NCBI GenBank assembly: GCA_965660935.1
Contig: CBFIBR010000026.1
Coordinates: 1-25,484, forward strand
Length of the DNA: 25,484 nucleotides
Direction of reading: 5' to 3'
Source of the DNA: UBA1172 sp002457135
GTDB lineage: Bacteria > Pseudomonadota > Alphaproteobacteria > Puniceispirillales > UBA1172
The notes under the pieces were generated by a model. That model was not told the origin of the DNA. It was given only the letters and a program-made list of their open reading frames with translations, and searched no databases. Position numbers and translations under genes: made by a program. Positions 7,507 to 15,345 of this stretch are shown piece after piece (positions within the stretch are counted from its first letter, which is position 1; the number at the start of each line of letters is the position of its first letter).

Positions 7507-9242
7507 CGAAGATTGTCAATACATCAATTACGACCATCAGCGATGGTAGCGGGGCCGCTGGAGGCGCCGGAGCCGGATCAACGGAAGAGCTTTTTTCCGC
7601 TCTTTTCAGCCTGATCAAACCGGATGGCCCGGACGAAGGCCTTGCCGCCGCGCTGAATGGCGATGCTGTGGCCGCCGCCTTGCCTGGAATGGTGGCCGAA
7701 ACCGGGGCTGGAGACGGGGAAGGAGCGGGTGATGAAACCCTTGATCCAGCGCTTGAACTCGCTGCCGCTGACCTGACAGGATCGGATCAAGACGCTGATG
7801 GCGGTGATGCAATGCTCAGCGATGCCCTGGCCGCGCTGCTGGTTGCCGCGCCCGCCATTGCTGAGGCTGAAACCGATGATAACGCCCCCGCAGAACAATC
7901 ACCTGAGGCCAGGGTACCGGAAACCGCGGTACCGGCTGCCCTGCCGCAACTGACCCGGCTGCTGACCACCATGGCCAGAACTACATCTGATACAGGGGCT
8001 GGTACAGGGACTGACACCGGGGCCGGAACAGGGGCCGGAACAGGGACTGGCCGGTTCAGCCGATCTGCCGCTCCCCGGTCATTGCAGGCCCAGTCCGAGG
8101 CGCATTCCAAGCTGGTGAAACTGATGGCGCTGGTCAATGAATTGCCCAAATCCGTCACTGATCAGGCCGCAAAGTTACAGTCAGGCGCAGCCGCTGATCC
8201 TGATCCGCTGCCGCTTGCCGGGGGCGCAAATTCCAACAATCAGCTGGCGGGCCAGACCGCTCGTCCTGATGCGGCGAAACCGGCAGGGCTGGTCATGCCC
8301 GATGCCCTCGGCACCATGGATGGGCTGGATGATGACAGCGCCTTGCTCAGGTCGGGGAAATCCGATCAGCCAGCATCACAGTCTCTTGATAAGCAGTTTC
8401 AATCCGGTGATGCCCCCCAGCGTGATCTGGACAAGGCCATGCAGAAGATGATGCAGAAAACCGCCGAGCAGAAAAACGCCATTACCAGAATGGCGGAACA
8501 GTCGATGGAAGACGGTGTTGAAATCAAGGCCGCCAAATCCGTCATCAGCCAATCCATGGCGGGTCAATCCGCTACGGGCCAGTCATCTGGCAATCAGTTT
8601 ACAGGCAACCAGCCTGCCAATACCCAGTCTGCCAACAGCCAGTCTGCCAATACCCAGTCTGCGGCTGGTCTTGCCGGCAATTCGAACGGCTCATCGGGCA
8701 ATGGTTCCGCTGGCCAGCAGCAATCCGGCACCAGCGGGCAATTTGACCAGAGCGCGAGCAAAACCGATCTTATCCAGCACAGGCGGCTTAACATGCTTGG
8801 CCGTGACTGGCAGGGCAATCTGATGCGCGTTGTCGAACAGGCGGTTGCTGATGGCCAGCAGCGGATCACGGTTCAGCTCAACCCGCAACGCCTGGGCAAG
8901 CTGCAAATCCAGCTCAATGTTTCGGGTGATGCGACATCCATCCAGATCCGGTCCGATAACCCGGCCGCAGCCTCCATGCTGGGCGAATCCGAAGCCCGGT
9001 TGAGCCAGATGATGGCTGAAAACGGCATGCGCCTGAGCAATCTTGATGTTCAGGGCGGGCAGCGTCATGGTGCTGATGGTCAGGCTGGCCAGCAGGCCCG
9101 GCAGGATCAGGGCGGCGATAACGGCTCATCCCAAAGCGGAAATAATCGTTCCGACCGTGAAAAAACCGATGATTCCACTAATATTAAAAATAATGAATCA
9201 GAAGTGCCAAATAGTGAACAAAGTGTAAATATTCTTGCCTGA
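7503..9242 (+). CDS. fliK: flagellar hook-length control protein FliK
   Basis: FliK is the secreted ruler that measures the hook and switches export specificity through FlhB. The 579-aa product has the expected two-part design. A long low-complexity, Gln/Ala/Gly/Ser-rich N-terminal region is followed by a compact C-terminal hook domain at about residues 424-520, with the family pattern ITVQLNPQRLGKLQIQLNV and then ARLSQMMAENGMRLSNLDV. Two in-frame tandem repeat tracts lie in the ruler: a Thr/Gly tract at about 160-182 and NTQSA/NSQSA units at about 363-388. A hydrophilic Asn/Ser/Asp-rich tail closes the protein. It has no good ribosome site of its own and starts within a possible leader-peptide stop. 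Confidence 0.88.
   Translation: MTKIVNTSITTISDGSGAAGGAGAGSTEELFSALFSLIKPDGPDEGLAAALNGDAVAAALPGMVAETGAGDGEGAGDETLDPALELAAADLTGSDQDADGGDAMLSDALAALLVAAPAIAEAETDDNAPAEQSPEARVPETAVPAALPQLTRLLTTMARTTSDTGAGTGTDTGAGTGAGTGTGRFSRSAAPRSLQAQSEAHSKLVKLMALVNELPKSVTDQAAKLQSGAAADPDPLPLAGGANSNNQLAGQTARPDAAKPAGLVMPDALGTMDGLDDDSALLRSGKSDQPASQSLDKQFQSGDAPQRDLDKAMQKMMQKTAEQKNAITRMAEQSMEDGVEIKAAKSVISQSMAGQSATGQSSGNQFTGNQPANTQSANSQSANTQSAAGLAGNSNGSSGNGSAGQQQSGTSGQFDQSASKTDLIQHRRLNMLGRDWQGNLMRVVEQAVADGQQRITVQLNPQRLGKLQIQLNVSGDATSIQIRSDNPAAASMLGESEARLSQMMAENGMRLSNLDVQGGQRHGADGQAGQQARQDQGGDNGSSQSGNNRSDREKTDDSTNIKNNESEVPNSEQSVNILA
7984..8050 (+). repeat. degenerate 12-bp repeats in fliK (Thr/Gly tract)
   Basis: Repeated units of the form GGGGCCGGAACA and GGGACTGACACC encode alternating DTGAGTG-type residues in the FliK ruler region. 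Length change here would alter the ruler without breaking the frame. Confidence 0.75.
8596..8662 (+). repeat. 15-bp-type repeats in fliK (NTQSA/NSQSA tract)
   Basis: Units of about 15 bp containing CAGTCTGCCAA encode NTQSA-NSQSA-NTQSA in the FliK ruler region. Three near-identical copies are adjacent, with more degenerate copies upstream. Confidence 0.75.
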
Positions 9243-9269
9243 AGGTGAATACCATGAAAGAGGTGTGTT

Positions 9270-9845
9270 ATGGCGGATGAAGATCCAAATGCAAAATCAA
9301 GTCGTGGCCTGATCAAGTATGGCCTGTTCGGTGTGGGCGGGTTGTTGCTGATTGTGATCGGTCTTGGTGCCGGTTACCTGATTTTTGGCAGTGCCCAGCC
9401 TGAACCCGCAGAAGAGATCGAAAAGATCATCGAGCGGAAAATGCAGGAAGCCGAAGATCAGAAAGCCGCTGAAGAGGATAACGCCTCCAAACAGAAAACA
9501 TCCAAGGATACCCCCGTGGATGAAACTTTCGTGACCATCTATCACGAATTCCCGGGTATCTTCACCACGAACCTGAAAGAATCGCGGCGCATGCTCCAGG
9601 TTGGTATCGGTGTTTCCACCCAGTATGATGATACGGTCATGGTCAACGTCGAATCCCACCAACTGGCCCTGCGTTCTGTTATACTGAATGTGCTGAGCGG
9701 GTATAGTGAAGAGGATGTCGCCGGTGTTGACGGCCGTAACAGGCTGGCAGCGGAATTGCGTGATGCCTTGAACAGCAAGCTTGAAGCCCTGGAAAATTTC
9801 GGTGGTATTGAAGAAGTGCATTTCACTTCATTCGTCAAGCAGTAG
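9270..9845 (+). CDS. fliL: flagellar basal body-associated protein FliL
   Basis: FliL is a single-pass inner-membrane protein that rings the stator around the motor and supports torque. The 191-aa product has a short basic cytoplasmic N-terminus, one membrane helix (about residues 15-44), a charged linker and the periplasmic FliL domain. That domain includes the family segment FPGIFTTNLKESRRMLQVGIGVS and ends in VHFTSFVKQ, the typical short hydrophobic close. It sits between fliK and fliM, as usual. An AGAGG lies before the ATG at 9270. Confidence 0.94.
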   Translation: MADEDPNAKSSRGLIKYGLFGVGGLLLIVIGLGAGYLIFGSAQPEPAEEIEKIIERKMQEAEDQKAAEEDNASKQKTSKDTPVDETFVTIYHEFPGIFTTNLKESRRMLQVGIGVSTQYDDTVMVNVESHQLALRSVILNVLSGYSEEDVAGVDGRNRLAAELRDALNSKLEALENFGGIEEVHFTSFVKQ

Positions 9846-9872
9846 AGTGATTAAGGCAGTAGAGTGATTAAG
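9839..9872 (+). repeat. 17-bp perfect tandem duplication at the fliL stop
   Basis: GCAGTAGAGTGATTAAG occurs at 9839-9855 and again, abutting, at 9856-9872. The first copy contains the fliL stop codon, so the second is a non-coding echo within the 61-bp fliL-fliM spacer. It looks like a recent slippage or duplication event. Confidence 0.95.
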
Positions 9873-9906
9873 GTCGTCGTGATCAAGGTCAAGGGAAGGG
9901 TTTATC

Positions 9907-10872
9907 GTGGTTTCCACCCGCAAGCTTAGCAGTGATGAAGTCAATGCGCTGATCGAAGGCCTCAATGACGGGGCCGACACAGTGCTTGATCAGGCCACCT
10001 CACCCGATGTCAAACCCTTCATCTTCGGGTCGGATGAGCTGTCCCTGCTTGGTGATTACTATGCCCTTCGCCTGATCAACGAACGCTTTGCCCGTCAGGC
10101 GCGGGCTATCTACCTGCCAATGCTGCGGATACTGCCACGGATTTCACCGTTCCCGCCTGAGGTCAAGACGTTCGATGAATACACCGCCAATATGGACAAT
10201 TTCATGAGCCTGACCATCAGCCGGATCGAAGAGCTGAGGGGGAGTGTTCTGCTGGTCCTGGACCCGAGCTTTATCTCAATCCTGACCAATGCCTATTACG
10301 GCGGCAATATCGAAAGTCAGCACAAGGCGCGGACAGAATTCACCGCCACCGAAGAGCGTGTTGTTGAAATCGTCAGTGACGGGCTGAACAAAACCCTGGC
10401 GCATGCCTGGAAAGACCTGCTGCCGATCAATCTCAATCTCCAGAACAGGGAGGTTAACCCCCAGTTTGCCTCTTTTGTGGATGGGGCTGATCTGGTGATT
10501 GTGTGTTCGTTTGTGCTGCAACTGCCCGGGCTTGATGCGGCGAATTTCGATATCGTCTATCCGTTGCAGACGCTCAAGCCGATAGCAACCCAGCTGCGGT
10601 CCCGCATGCAGCCTGATGAAAGTGACAATAACGTCAACTGGCGGGAAAGCCTTGAGAACGCTGTTCTCGATATTCCGCTCCACATCACCGCGCATCTCGG
10701 CCAGCCGGTGGTGCCGCTGAGCATGCTGATGCGGCTCAAGGCGGGTGATGTGCTGCCCATCCAGCTCAACGATGCTGTTGAAGTGATGATGGACCAGAAA
10801 CCGTTTTTCGAAGGTGAACTGGGTGAGATTGGCGGGCAATCCGCAATCAACCTGACCAAAAGACTGTCGTAA
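9907..10872 (+). CDS. fliM: flagellar motor switch protein FliM
   Basis: FliM is the C-ring protein that receives phospho-CheY and flips motor direction. The N-terminal CheY-binding peptide is visible as LSSDEVNALIEGL (about residues 7-19). The middle CheC-like domain includes YYGGNIE, and the C-terminal domain is of the FliN/surface-presentation type (LGQPVVPLSMLMRLKAGDVLPI). The 321-aa length is normal. Translation starts at a GTG (9907), with GGAAGGG as ribosome site; no in-frame ATG is nearby. Confidence 0.96.
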   Translation: MVSTRKLSSDEVNALIEGLNDGADTVLDQATSPDVKPFIFGSDELSLLGDYYALRLINERFARQARAIYLPMLRILPRISPFPPEVKTFDEYTANMDNFMSLTISRIEELRGSVLLVLDPSFISILTNAYYGGNIESQHKARTEFTATEERVVEIVSDGLNKTLAHAWKDLLPINLNLQNREVNPQFASFVDGADLVIVCSFVLQLPGLDAANFDIVYPLQTLKPIATQLRSRMQPDESDNNVNWRESLENAVLDIPLHITAHLGQPVVPLSMLMRLKAGDVLPIQLNDAVEVMMDQKPFFEGELGEIGGQSAINLTKRLS

Positions 10873-10878
10873 CCGCAT

Positions 10879-10900
10879 GGTTTAAAAAACCCCGGGTTTT
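10879..10900 (+). other. overlapping inverted repeats in the fliM-fliN spacer
   Basis: Two inverted repeats share bases. GGTTT (10879-10883) pairs with AAACC (10887-10891). AAAACCC (10886-10892) pairs with GGGTTTT (10894-10900) around a single C. Both cannot form at once. The second is a near-perfect palindrome, possibly a protein site or a weak processing or termination signal. Confidence 0.4.
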
Positions 10901-10938
10901 GAATTTCCAAGGGGCCAATATTTTGAAAGGCTAGTACC

Positions 10939-11253
10939 ATGGCAGAAGATGAAAACGTAAAGCCGCAAGACGATACAGCGACCGATGGCTCGGGCGTTGA
11001 CAACTTGCGCCTGCTTGAAAATATTGATGTCAATCTCACGGTTGAGGTCGGCAGCACCCAGATCAAGATCAGGGACCTTCTGAGGCTGAACGAAGGCTCG
11101 GTCATCGAACTTGACCGCCTCGCCGGTGAGCCGCTGGATATTCTGGTCAATAACATGATCATCGCCAAAGGTGAGGTGGTGATGGTGGGTGACCGCTTTG
11201 GTATCCGTTTCTCTGAAATTGTTTCGCCTGAGAAAAGAATGGAAAATCTTTAA
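10939..11253 (+). CDS. fliN: flagellar motor switch protein FliN
   Basis: FliN builds the lower C-ring and docks the FliH-FliI export complex. The 104-aa product has a variable acidic leader and the SpoA-type domain from about residue 24: INVNLTVEVG-like strand, IRDLLRLNEGSVIELDRLAGEPLDI, and VVMVGDRFGIRFSEIV at the end. These are strong family hallmarks. It follows fliM after 66 bp, and a 150-bp-plus spacer then leads to the promoter for fliO. Confidence 0.96.
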   Translation: MAEDENVKPQDDTATDGSGVDNLRLLENIDVNLTVEVGSTQIKIRDLLRLNEGSVIELDRLAGEPLDILVNNMIIAKGEVVMVGDRFGIRFSEIVSPEKRMENL

Positions 11254-11276
11254 CCGGTTTCCATGAACGCTAATCC

Positions 11277-11326
11277 GTCTCTGGCAAACTGTCTCTGGCA
11301 ATTGGGGGAGTGTCAAACTTCTGGCA
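11277..11326 (+). repeat. three CTGGCA direct repeats upstream of the fliO promoter
   Basis: GTCTCTGGCAA occurs at 11277-11287 and 11291-11301 (14-bp phase), and a shorter TCTGGCA at 11320-11326. They lie about 95-145 bp upstream of the sigma-54 promoter at 11422, the distance at which enhancer sites for activators usually occur. The assignment as activator sites is inference. Confidence 0.4.
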
Positions 11327-11421
11327 CTGCCCGGGTTGGCCTGAAACATGGCAGAAAAATAAGAAAAAAAACGGCCTAATATCAAAGTATTAAAAATCGT
11401 TAACACTCATGGGCGTGTCAT

Positions 11422-11437
11422 TGGCACGCCTTTTGCC
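11422..11437 (+). promoter_or_regulatory. sigma-54 promoter of fliO-fliP-fliQ-fliR-flhB
   Basis: TGGCACGCCTTTTGCC has a perfect TGGCACG -24 element and a TTGC -12 element, with GG (11423-11424) and GC (11435-11436) 10 bases apart. It predicts transcription from about 11448. The ribosome site AGGAG (11461-11465) and the ATG at 11472 follow at fitting distances. It would start an export-gate transcription unit. Confidence 0.88.
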
Positions 11438-11471
11438 TTTTCCTTGCATGTCAGGTGCTGAGGAGATGGTG

Positions 11472-12056
11472 ATGGCCAGTGAAGCGTTCGATACCAACTA
11501 TTTGATTATTGTCGGGGCGTTCCTTGCCTGCATGCTGATGGCGGTCATTATCGCCAAAATGTTCAAGCGCCGCATGGGTTCCGGCACCCTGCCTGGCAAA
11601 CAGAGGGTCATGAAAGACCACATGATGCTGGGCAATCATGAAAAACTCTGCCTCGTTGAAGTTTACGGCCAGTCCTATCTGGTCGGGATCGTCCGGCAAC
11701 AGCCCATGACGATTGCGCCTGTTACCACGCACCATGCCGCCAGCACCCCTGATGCGGCGGGTTTTGCCGATCCGTCCGATGCCGGTGATTTTTCGATTTA
11801 CAAGAAATCCGGCATCCCGAACAATCGGGCCTATCCTGAGCATTCACAGATTGAAGAAACCCGGTCTGGACAATCCTTGAGGGCATCACGCGGATCATCG
11901 GACAGGGTTGCTGATGAAAGCCCGCTGGTGCTTGAAGAAAAGGATATTGCCTCGGCACCGGCCGGGCAGGCCAGGAAGCCCAAGGAAAAAGACCGTTCTG
12001 CCATTCTTTCCGCCATGCGGGAGGCGCGCCGCGCCAACCCCAAGCTGGGGTTCTGA
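11472..12056 (+). CDS. fliO: flagellar biosynthesis protein FliO
   Basis: FliO is a small membrane protein that stabilises FliP during export-gate assembly. The N-terminus carries one membrane helix (about residues 9-28, LIIVGAFLACMLMAVIIAKMF). A FliO-type beta segment follows (LCLVEVYGQSYLVGIVRQQPMTIAP), then a long hydrophilic, poorly conserved C-terminal tail. An open frame extends upstream to 11409, but that would place the sigma-54 promoter inside the gene. The ATG at 11472, 6 nt after AGGAG, is preferred, giving 194 aa. fliP begins 4 bp after the stop. Confidence 0.85.
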   Translation: MASEAFDTNYLIIVGAFLACMLMAVIIAKMFKRRMGSGTLPGKQRVMKDHMMLGNHEKLCLVEVYGQSYLVGIVRQQPMTIAPVTTHHAASTPDAAGFADPSDAGDFSIYKKSGIPNNRAYPEHSQIEETRSGQSLRASRGSSDRVADESPLVLEEKDIASAPAGQARKPKEKDRSAILSAMREARRANPKLGF

Positions 12057-12060
12057 TCCG

Positions 12061-12837
12061 ATGCCGTTTCCGTTGATCCATGCCGTTCTGTCCGTTGCGG
12101 CTTTTATCGTTTTCTCCATGATCAGCCAGCCTGCTGATGCCCAGTCCATGATGGACGGGATCGCCGGCATGCCTGCGCTTAACGTCACCGATAGTGGTGA
12201 TGGCGGTTCAACCTATTCACTGTCCTTGCAGGTGCTGGCGCTGATGACCGCGCTGACGGTGCTGCCATCCGTTCTGCTTGGCATGACCTCTTTCACCCGG
12301 GTGATCATCGTGCTGTCAATCCTGCGCCAGGCGATGGGGACACAGCAGACACCGCCCAATCAGGTTCTGATCGCGATCTCGCTGTTCCTGACCTTTTTCA
12401 TCATGGCGCCAACGTTTGAAGAATTGAACCAGAAGGCGCTGACCCCCTATCTCGACCAGCAGATGCCGGCTGAGGCCGCTATCATGGAAGGCAGCTCGGT
12501 GATGAAACGCTTTCTTGTTGATCATACCCGCAAGACTGATCTGGTGATGTTCTCGGAAATGGCGGGCAGTGGTGATTACGCCGGGCCTGAATACGTTCCG
12601 ATGTCGGTGCTGCTGCCTGCCTTTATTACGTCTGAGCTGAAAACCGCTTTCCAGATCGGGTTCATGCTGTTTCTGCCGTTTCTGGTGATTGATCTGGCGG
12701 TGGCTTCCATCCTGATGTCGCTGGGCATGATGATGCTCAGCCCGATGCTGATTGCACTGCCGTTCAAGTTGCTGCTGTTTGTCCTGGTCGATGGCTGGGC
12801 GATGACCGTTGGCTCGCTTGTGGCCACCTATAACTGA
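12061..12837 (+). CDS. fliP: flagellar export gate protein FliP
   Basis: FliP is the main subunit of the FliP5Q4R1 export channel in the inner membrane. The 258-aa product starts with a cleavable signal peptide (ending near ADAQ, residue 28). It carries the family blocks VLLGMTSFTRVIIVLSILRQA and TPPNQVLIAISLFLTFFIM, and the C-terminal FMLFLPFLVIDLAVASILMSLGM. Four membrane helices fit the fold. The open frame extends upstream of 12061, but the ATG there, 4 bp after the fliO stop, gives the signal peptide at the true N-terminus. Confidence 0.96.
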   Translation: MPFPLIHAVLSVAAFIVFSMISQPADAQSMMDGIAGMPALNVTDSGDGGSTYSLSLQVLALMTALTVLPSVLLGMTSFTRVIIVLSILRQAMGTQQTPPNQVLIAISLFLTFFIMAPTFEELNQKALTPYLDQQMPAEAAIMEGSSVMKRFLVDHTRKTDLVMFSEMAGSGDYAGPEYVPMSVLLPAFITSELKTAFQIGFMLFLPFLVIDLAVASILMSLGMMMLSPMLIALPFKLLLFVLVDGWAMTVGSLVATYN

Positions 12838-12859
12838 TCGCTCATAAAGGAGCCTGAAA

Positions 12860-13126
12860 ATGGATTTTGATACTAACGTGGAATTTCTGCGGGTTGCGCT
12901 CTGGCAGGTGATCATGACGGCGGGGCCGCTGCTGTTTGTTGCCCTGATCGTCGGTCTCATCATCGGTATTATCCAGGCCGCGACCTCAATCAATGAGATG
13001 ACGCTCAGCTTTGTGCCGAAACTGGTGATCGTGCTGATGACCTTTGGCCTCTTTTCAGGGTTCATGCTGACCCAGCTGACAACCTATTTTCAGCATATTT
13101 TCGATCAGATATCGGCGATCGGGTAG
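12860..13126 (+). CDS. fliQ: flagellar export gate protein FliQ
   Basis: FliQ forms the outer layer of the export channel. The 88-aa product has two membrane helices and the family core GLIIGIIQAATSINEMTLSFVPKL at about residues 33-56. Its length is the family standard. An AAGGAG lies 8 bp before the ATG. It sits in the invariable fliP-fliQ-fliR order. Confidence 0.97.
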   Translation: MDFDTNVEFLRVALWQVIMTAGPLLFVALIVGLIIGIIQAATSINEMTLSFVPKLVIVLMTFGLFSGFMLTQLTTYFQHIFDQISAIG

Positions 13127-13137
13127 GCGGGTCAATC

Positions 13138-13959
13138 ATGCTTCCGCTGATCGGGGTCACCACCGAAGCCTTACCGGGCATTGAGCTGCAATGGCTGACC
13201 GGATTTCTGGTGCATCTGCTCTTGTCCAGCATCAGGCTGGCGGCGTTTCTGCTGTCTGCGCCTGCATTCGGGGCGCGGTGGCTGCCGCTTCAGGCGCGGA
13301 TCATGATGACCTTTATGCTGATTGCCATCGTTGTGTTGAGGGTGCCGCCGATTGATGTTGCCAGCCTTGAGGCGCTCGAAGTGATCATGATTATTATGGC
13401 TGAGGCCGCGGTAGGATTGACCGCCGGGCTGACCCTCACGGTATGGTTTTCAGCCGCGCTTCTGGCGGGGGAAAAGATTGCCACCTCAGCCGGTCTGGGC
13501 TTTGCTGCCCAGCTTGACCCCCAGACAGGGGCGCAGTCACCCGTGGTCAGCCAGTTGTTATACCTCTTTCTGACGGTGGTGTTCTTTTCGATCAACGGCC
13601 ATCTGATCGTCCTCGGGATGATGCTGATGTCCTATGAAATCCTGCCTGTTGGCGCCATGCCGCCGATCCCGGTGCTGTTGCAGAGCGTGATTGAGGCAGC
13701 GGGCGCGATGTTCTTTGCCGCCACCCTTGTGATGATGCCGGTGGTGGTGGTGCTGATCATGGTCAATGCCGCCATCGGCCTGATCACGCGGTCCGCGCCT
13801 CAACTGAACCTCTTTTCCTTTGGTTTCCCGATATCGCTGCTGGCCGCGTTTTTCATGCTGTTCGTGTCGGTGGGTGCGCTGGGGGAAGCATCGGTCAACC
13901 TCGTCAACGCGGCGGTTGAGAGCCTTGAGATCATGATGGAGGGGCTGGCCAATGGCTGA
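13138..13959 (+). CDS. fliR: flagellar export gate protein FliR
   Basis: FliR closes the FliPQR channel as its single asymmetric subunit. The 273-aa product is a multi-helix membrane protein with family features: RLAAFLLSAPAFGARWLPLQARI near residues 31-53, LAGEKIATSAGLGFAAQLDPQ at about 111-131, and RSAPQLNLFSFGFPI late in the protein. Length is normal. The end overlaps the flhB start by 8 bp, which suggests coupled translation. Confidence 0.96.
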   Translation: MLPLIGVTTEALPGIELQWLTGFLVHLLLSSIRLAAFLLSAPAFGARWLPLQARIMMTFMLIAIVVLRVPPIDVASLEALEVIMIIMAEAAVGLTAGLTLTVWFSAALLAGEKIATSAGLGFAAQLDPQTGAQSPVVSQLLYLFLTVVFFSINGHLIVLGMMLMSYEILPVGAMPPIPVLLQSVIEAAGAMFFAATLVMMPVVVVLIMVNAAIGLITRSAPQLNLFSFGFPISLLAAFFMLFVSVGALGEASVNLVNAAVESLEIMMEGLANG

Positions 13960-15112
13960 GAATCAAGACAGCAGTCAGGAAAAAACCGAAGAACCCACCC
14001 AGCGAAAACTGGATAAGGCACGGGAAGACGGCAAGGTCATTTCCTCAAAGGAGATGTTTGTCTTCACCACCATGGCCATGGCGCTGCTGATGCTCAGCCT
14101 GATGGGCGGCGTGGCCGATTTCGGGCTGAAGCAATGGCGGGTGATGTTCCAGTTTGACAGCAAATCCATTGAGGGCGGTGCCGGCCTTATCGGCCTTACC
14201 CAGGTCAATGAGTTCGTGATTGTCATCACGCTGATTGTCGGGGTGCCGCTGATCGTGGTCGTGCTGTTGACCCAGTTGATGGTCGGCGGCATCAATTTTG
14301 CGCCCAAATCCTTTTCATTCAAGGGCAACAGGCTGAACCCGATTGCGGGTCTGGGGCGGATATTTTCAACCAAGGGGCTGGTCGAGCTGGGGAAATCCAT
14401 CCTCAAGGTGGTGCTGCTGTTCAGCATCGCTGGCTATGTCATCTACCGGTTGCTGCCTGAGCTGATCTGGATTTCATCGGGCACGCTGCGGGAATCCCTG
14501 CGGATGTTCAATTATTCCTTTCCGTTGTTGCTGGCGGCCTTGCTGGTGGCATTGTTGCTGATCGCCGCGATTGATTACGCCTGGCAGTTCTACAGCCATC
14601 AGAAGAGCCTGAAGATGTCGCGTCAGGAACTGAAAGACGAGTCAAAACAGACTGATGGCTCCCCTGAGGTCAAGGCCAAGATCCGCCGCATGCAGATGGA
14701 ACAGGCCCAGGCAACAGCGCGTGAACGCACCTCAATCGATCAGGTGTCGGAGGCAACGGCGGTTATCACCAACCCGACCCATTTTGCGGTGGCGGTGCGC
14801 TATGTTCCGGGTGAGATGACGGCACCGACCGTGGTGGCGGCCGGGCGCGGTGCCATCGCCCGGGATATCATCGCCAAGGCGGAAAGCCATCAGATCACCG
14901 TGTTCCAGAGCAAGATGCTGGCACGAGCGCTCTATTTCACCGCAAGAATTGGTGCGGAAATCCCTGAAAAACTCTATAATGCCCTGGCGGTTGCGCTGGC
15001 TTATATTTACCGGGTTGATCGTGGTGAAATGCTTGAGGCACCTGAAATCGAGCTGCCTGAAGACATGCTGTTCAATGAGCAGGGACAGCAATGGAAACCG
15101 GAGGACGGGTAA
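13952..15112 (+). CDS. flhB: flagellar export switch protein FlhB
   Basis: FlhB loops around the export gate and, with FliK, switches specificity from hook to filament substrates. The 386-aa product has the N-terminal EKTEEPTQRKLDKAREDGKV signature, four membrane helices and the cytoplasmic domain with the autocleavage site NPTH at residues 274-277. Length is typical. The ATG follows GGAGGGG. The stop overlaps the next gene by one base (TAATG). flhA, often the next gene in this order, is absent from the window. Confidence 0.97.
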   Translation: MAENQDSSQEKTEEPTQRKLDKAREDGKVISSKEMFVFTTMAMALLMLSLMGGVADFGLKQWRVMFQFDSKSIEGGAGLIGLTQVNEFVIVITLIVGVPLIVVVLLTQLMVGGINFAPKSFSFKGNRLNPIAGLGRIFSTKGLVELGKSILKVVLLFSIAGYVIYRLLPELIWISSGTLRESLRMFNYSFPLLLAALLVALLLIAAIDYAWQFYSHQKSLKMSRQELKDESKQTDGSPEVKAKIRRMQMEQAQATARERTSIDQVSEATAVITNPTHFAVAVRYVPGEMTAPTVVAAGRGAIARDIIAKAESHQITVFQSKMLARALYFTARIGAEIPEKLYNALAVALAYIYRVDRGEMLEAPEIELPEDMLFNEQGQQWKPEDG

Positions 15113-15345
15113 TGCGCAAATCCATCCCTAAACACCGCCGTCAGCGTTCGCTGGGTGAGTTTATCTCAACCTTGTGCTTCTTCGGCACGGCCGGGTACCT
15201 CTTACTGGTCGGGCTTGAACACCTTGATGCAGGGGAGGCGATGCGCGGTTATCTGATCCTCTTGGCCGGGTTCTGCTGTTTTCTGGGGGCGCTCCGGTTC
15301 AAGATTGCGTCAATGTGGGATACCATGCGGGGCAATGACGAATGA
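15112..15345 (+). CDS. small two-TM membrane protein of unknown function
   Basis: I do not recognise this 77-aa protein. It begins with a strongly basic stretch (RKSIPKHRRQR) followed by two predicted membrane helices (about 16-35 and 45-63) and a short polar tail. By the positive-inside rule the N-terminus is cytoplasmic. Its ATG overlaps the flhB stop and its own stop overlaps the next start (ATGA). It is therefore translated as part of the flagellar unit and is probably a motility accessory factor. An in-frame ATG at 15091 lies within flhB and has less support. Confidence 0.75.
   Translation: MRKSIPKHRRQRSLGEFISTLCFFGTAGYLLLVGLEHLDAGEAMRGYLILLAGFCCFLGALRFKIASMWDTMRGNDE

Noticed and set aside
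12316..13065. A 249-codon minus-strand frame over fliP and fliQ
   Set aside because: Its His/Gln/Arg-rich translation is the typical mirror of hydrophobic membrane-protein codons; fliP and fliQ are certain.
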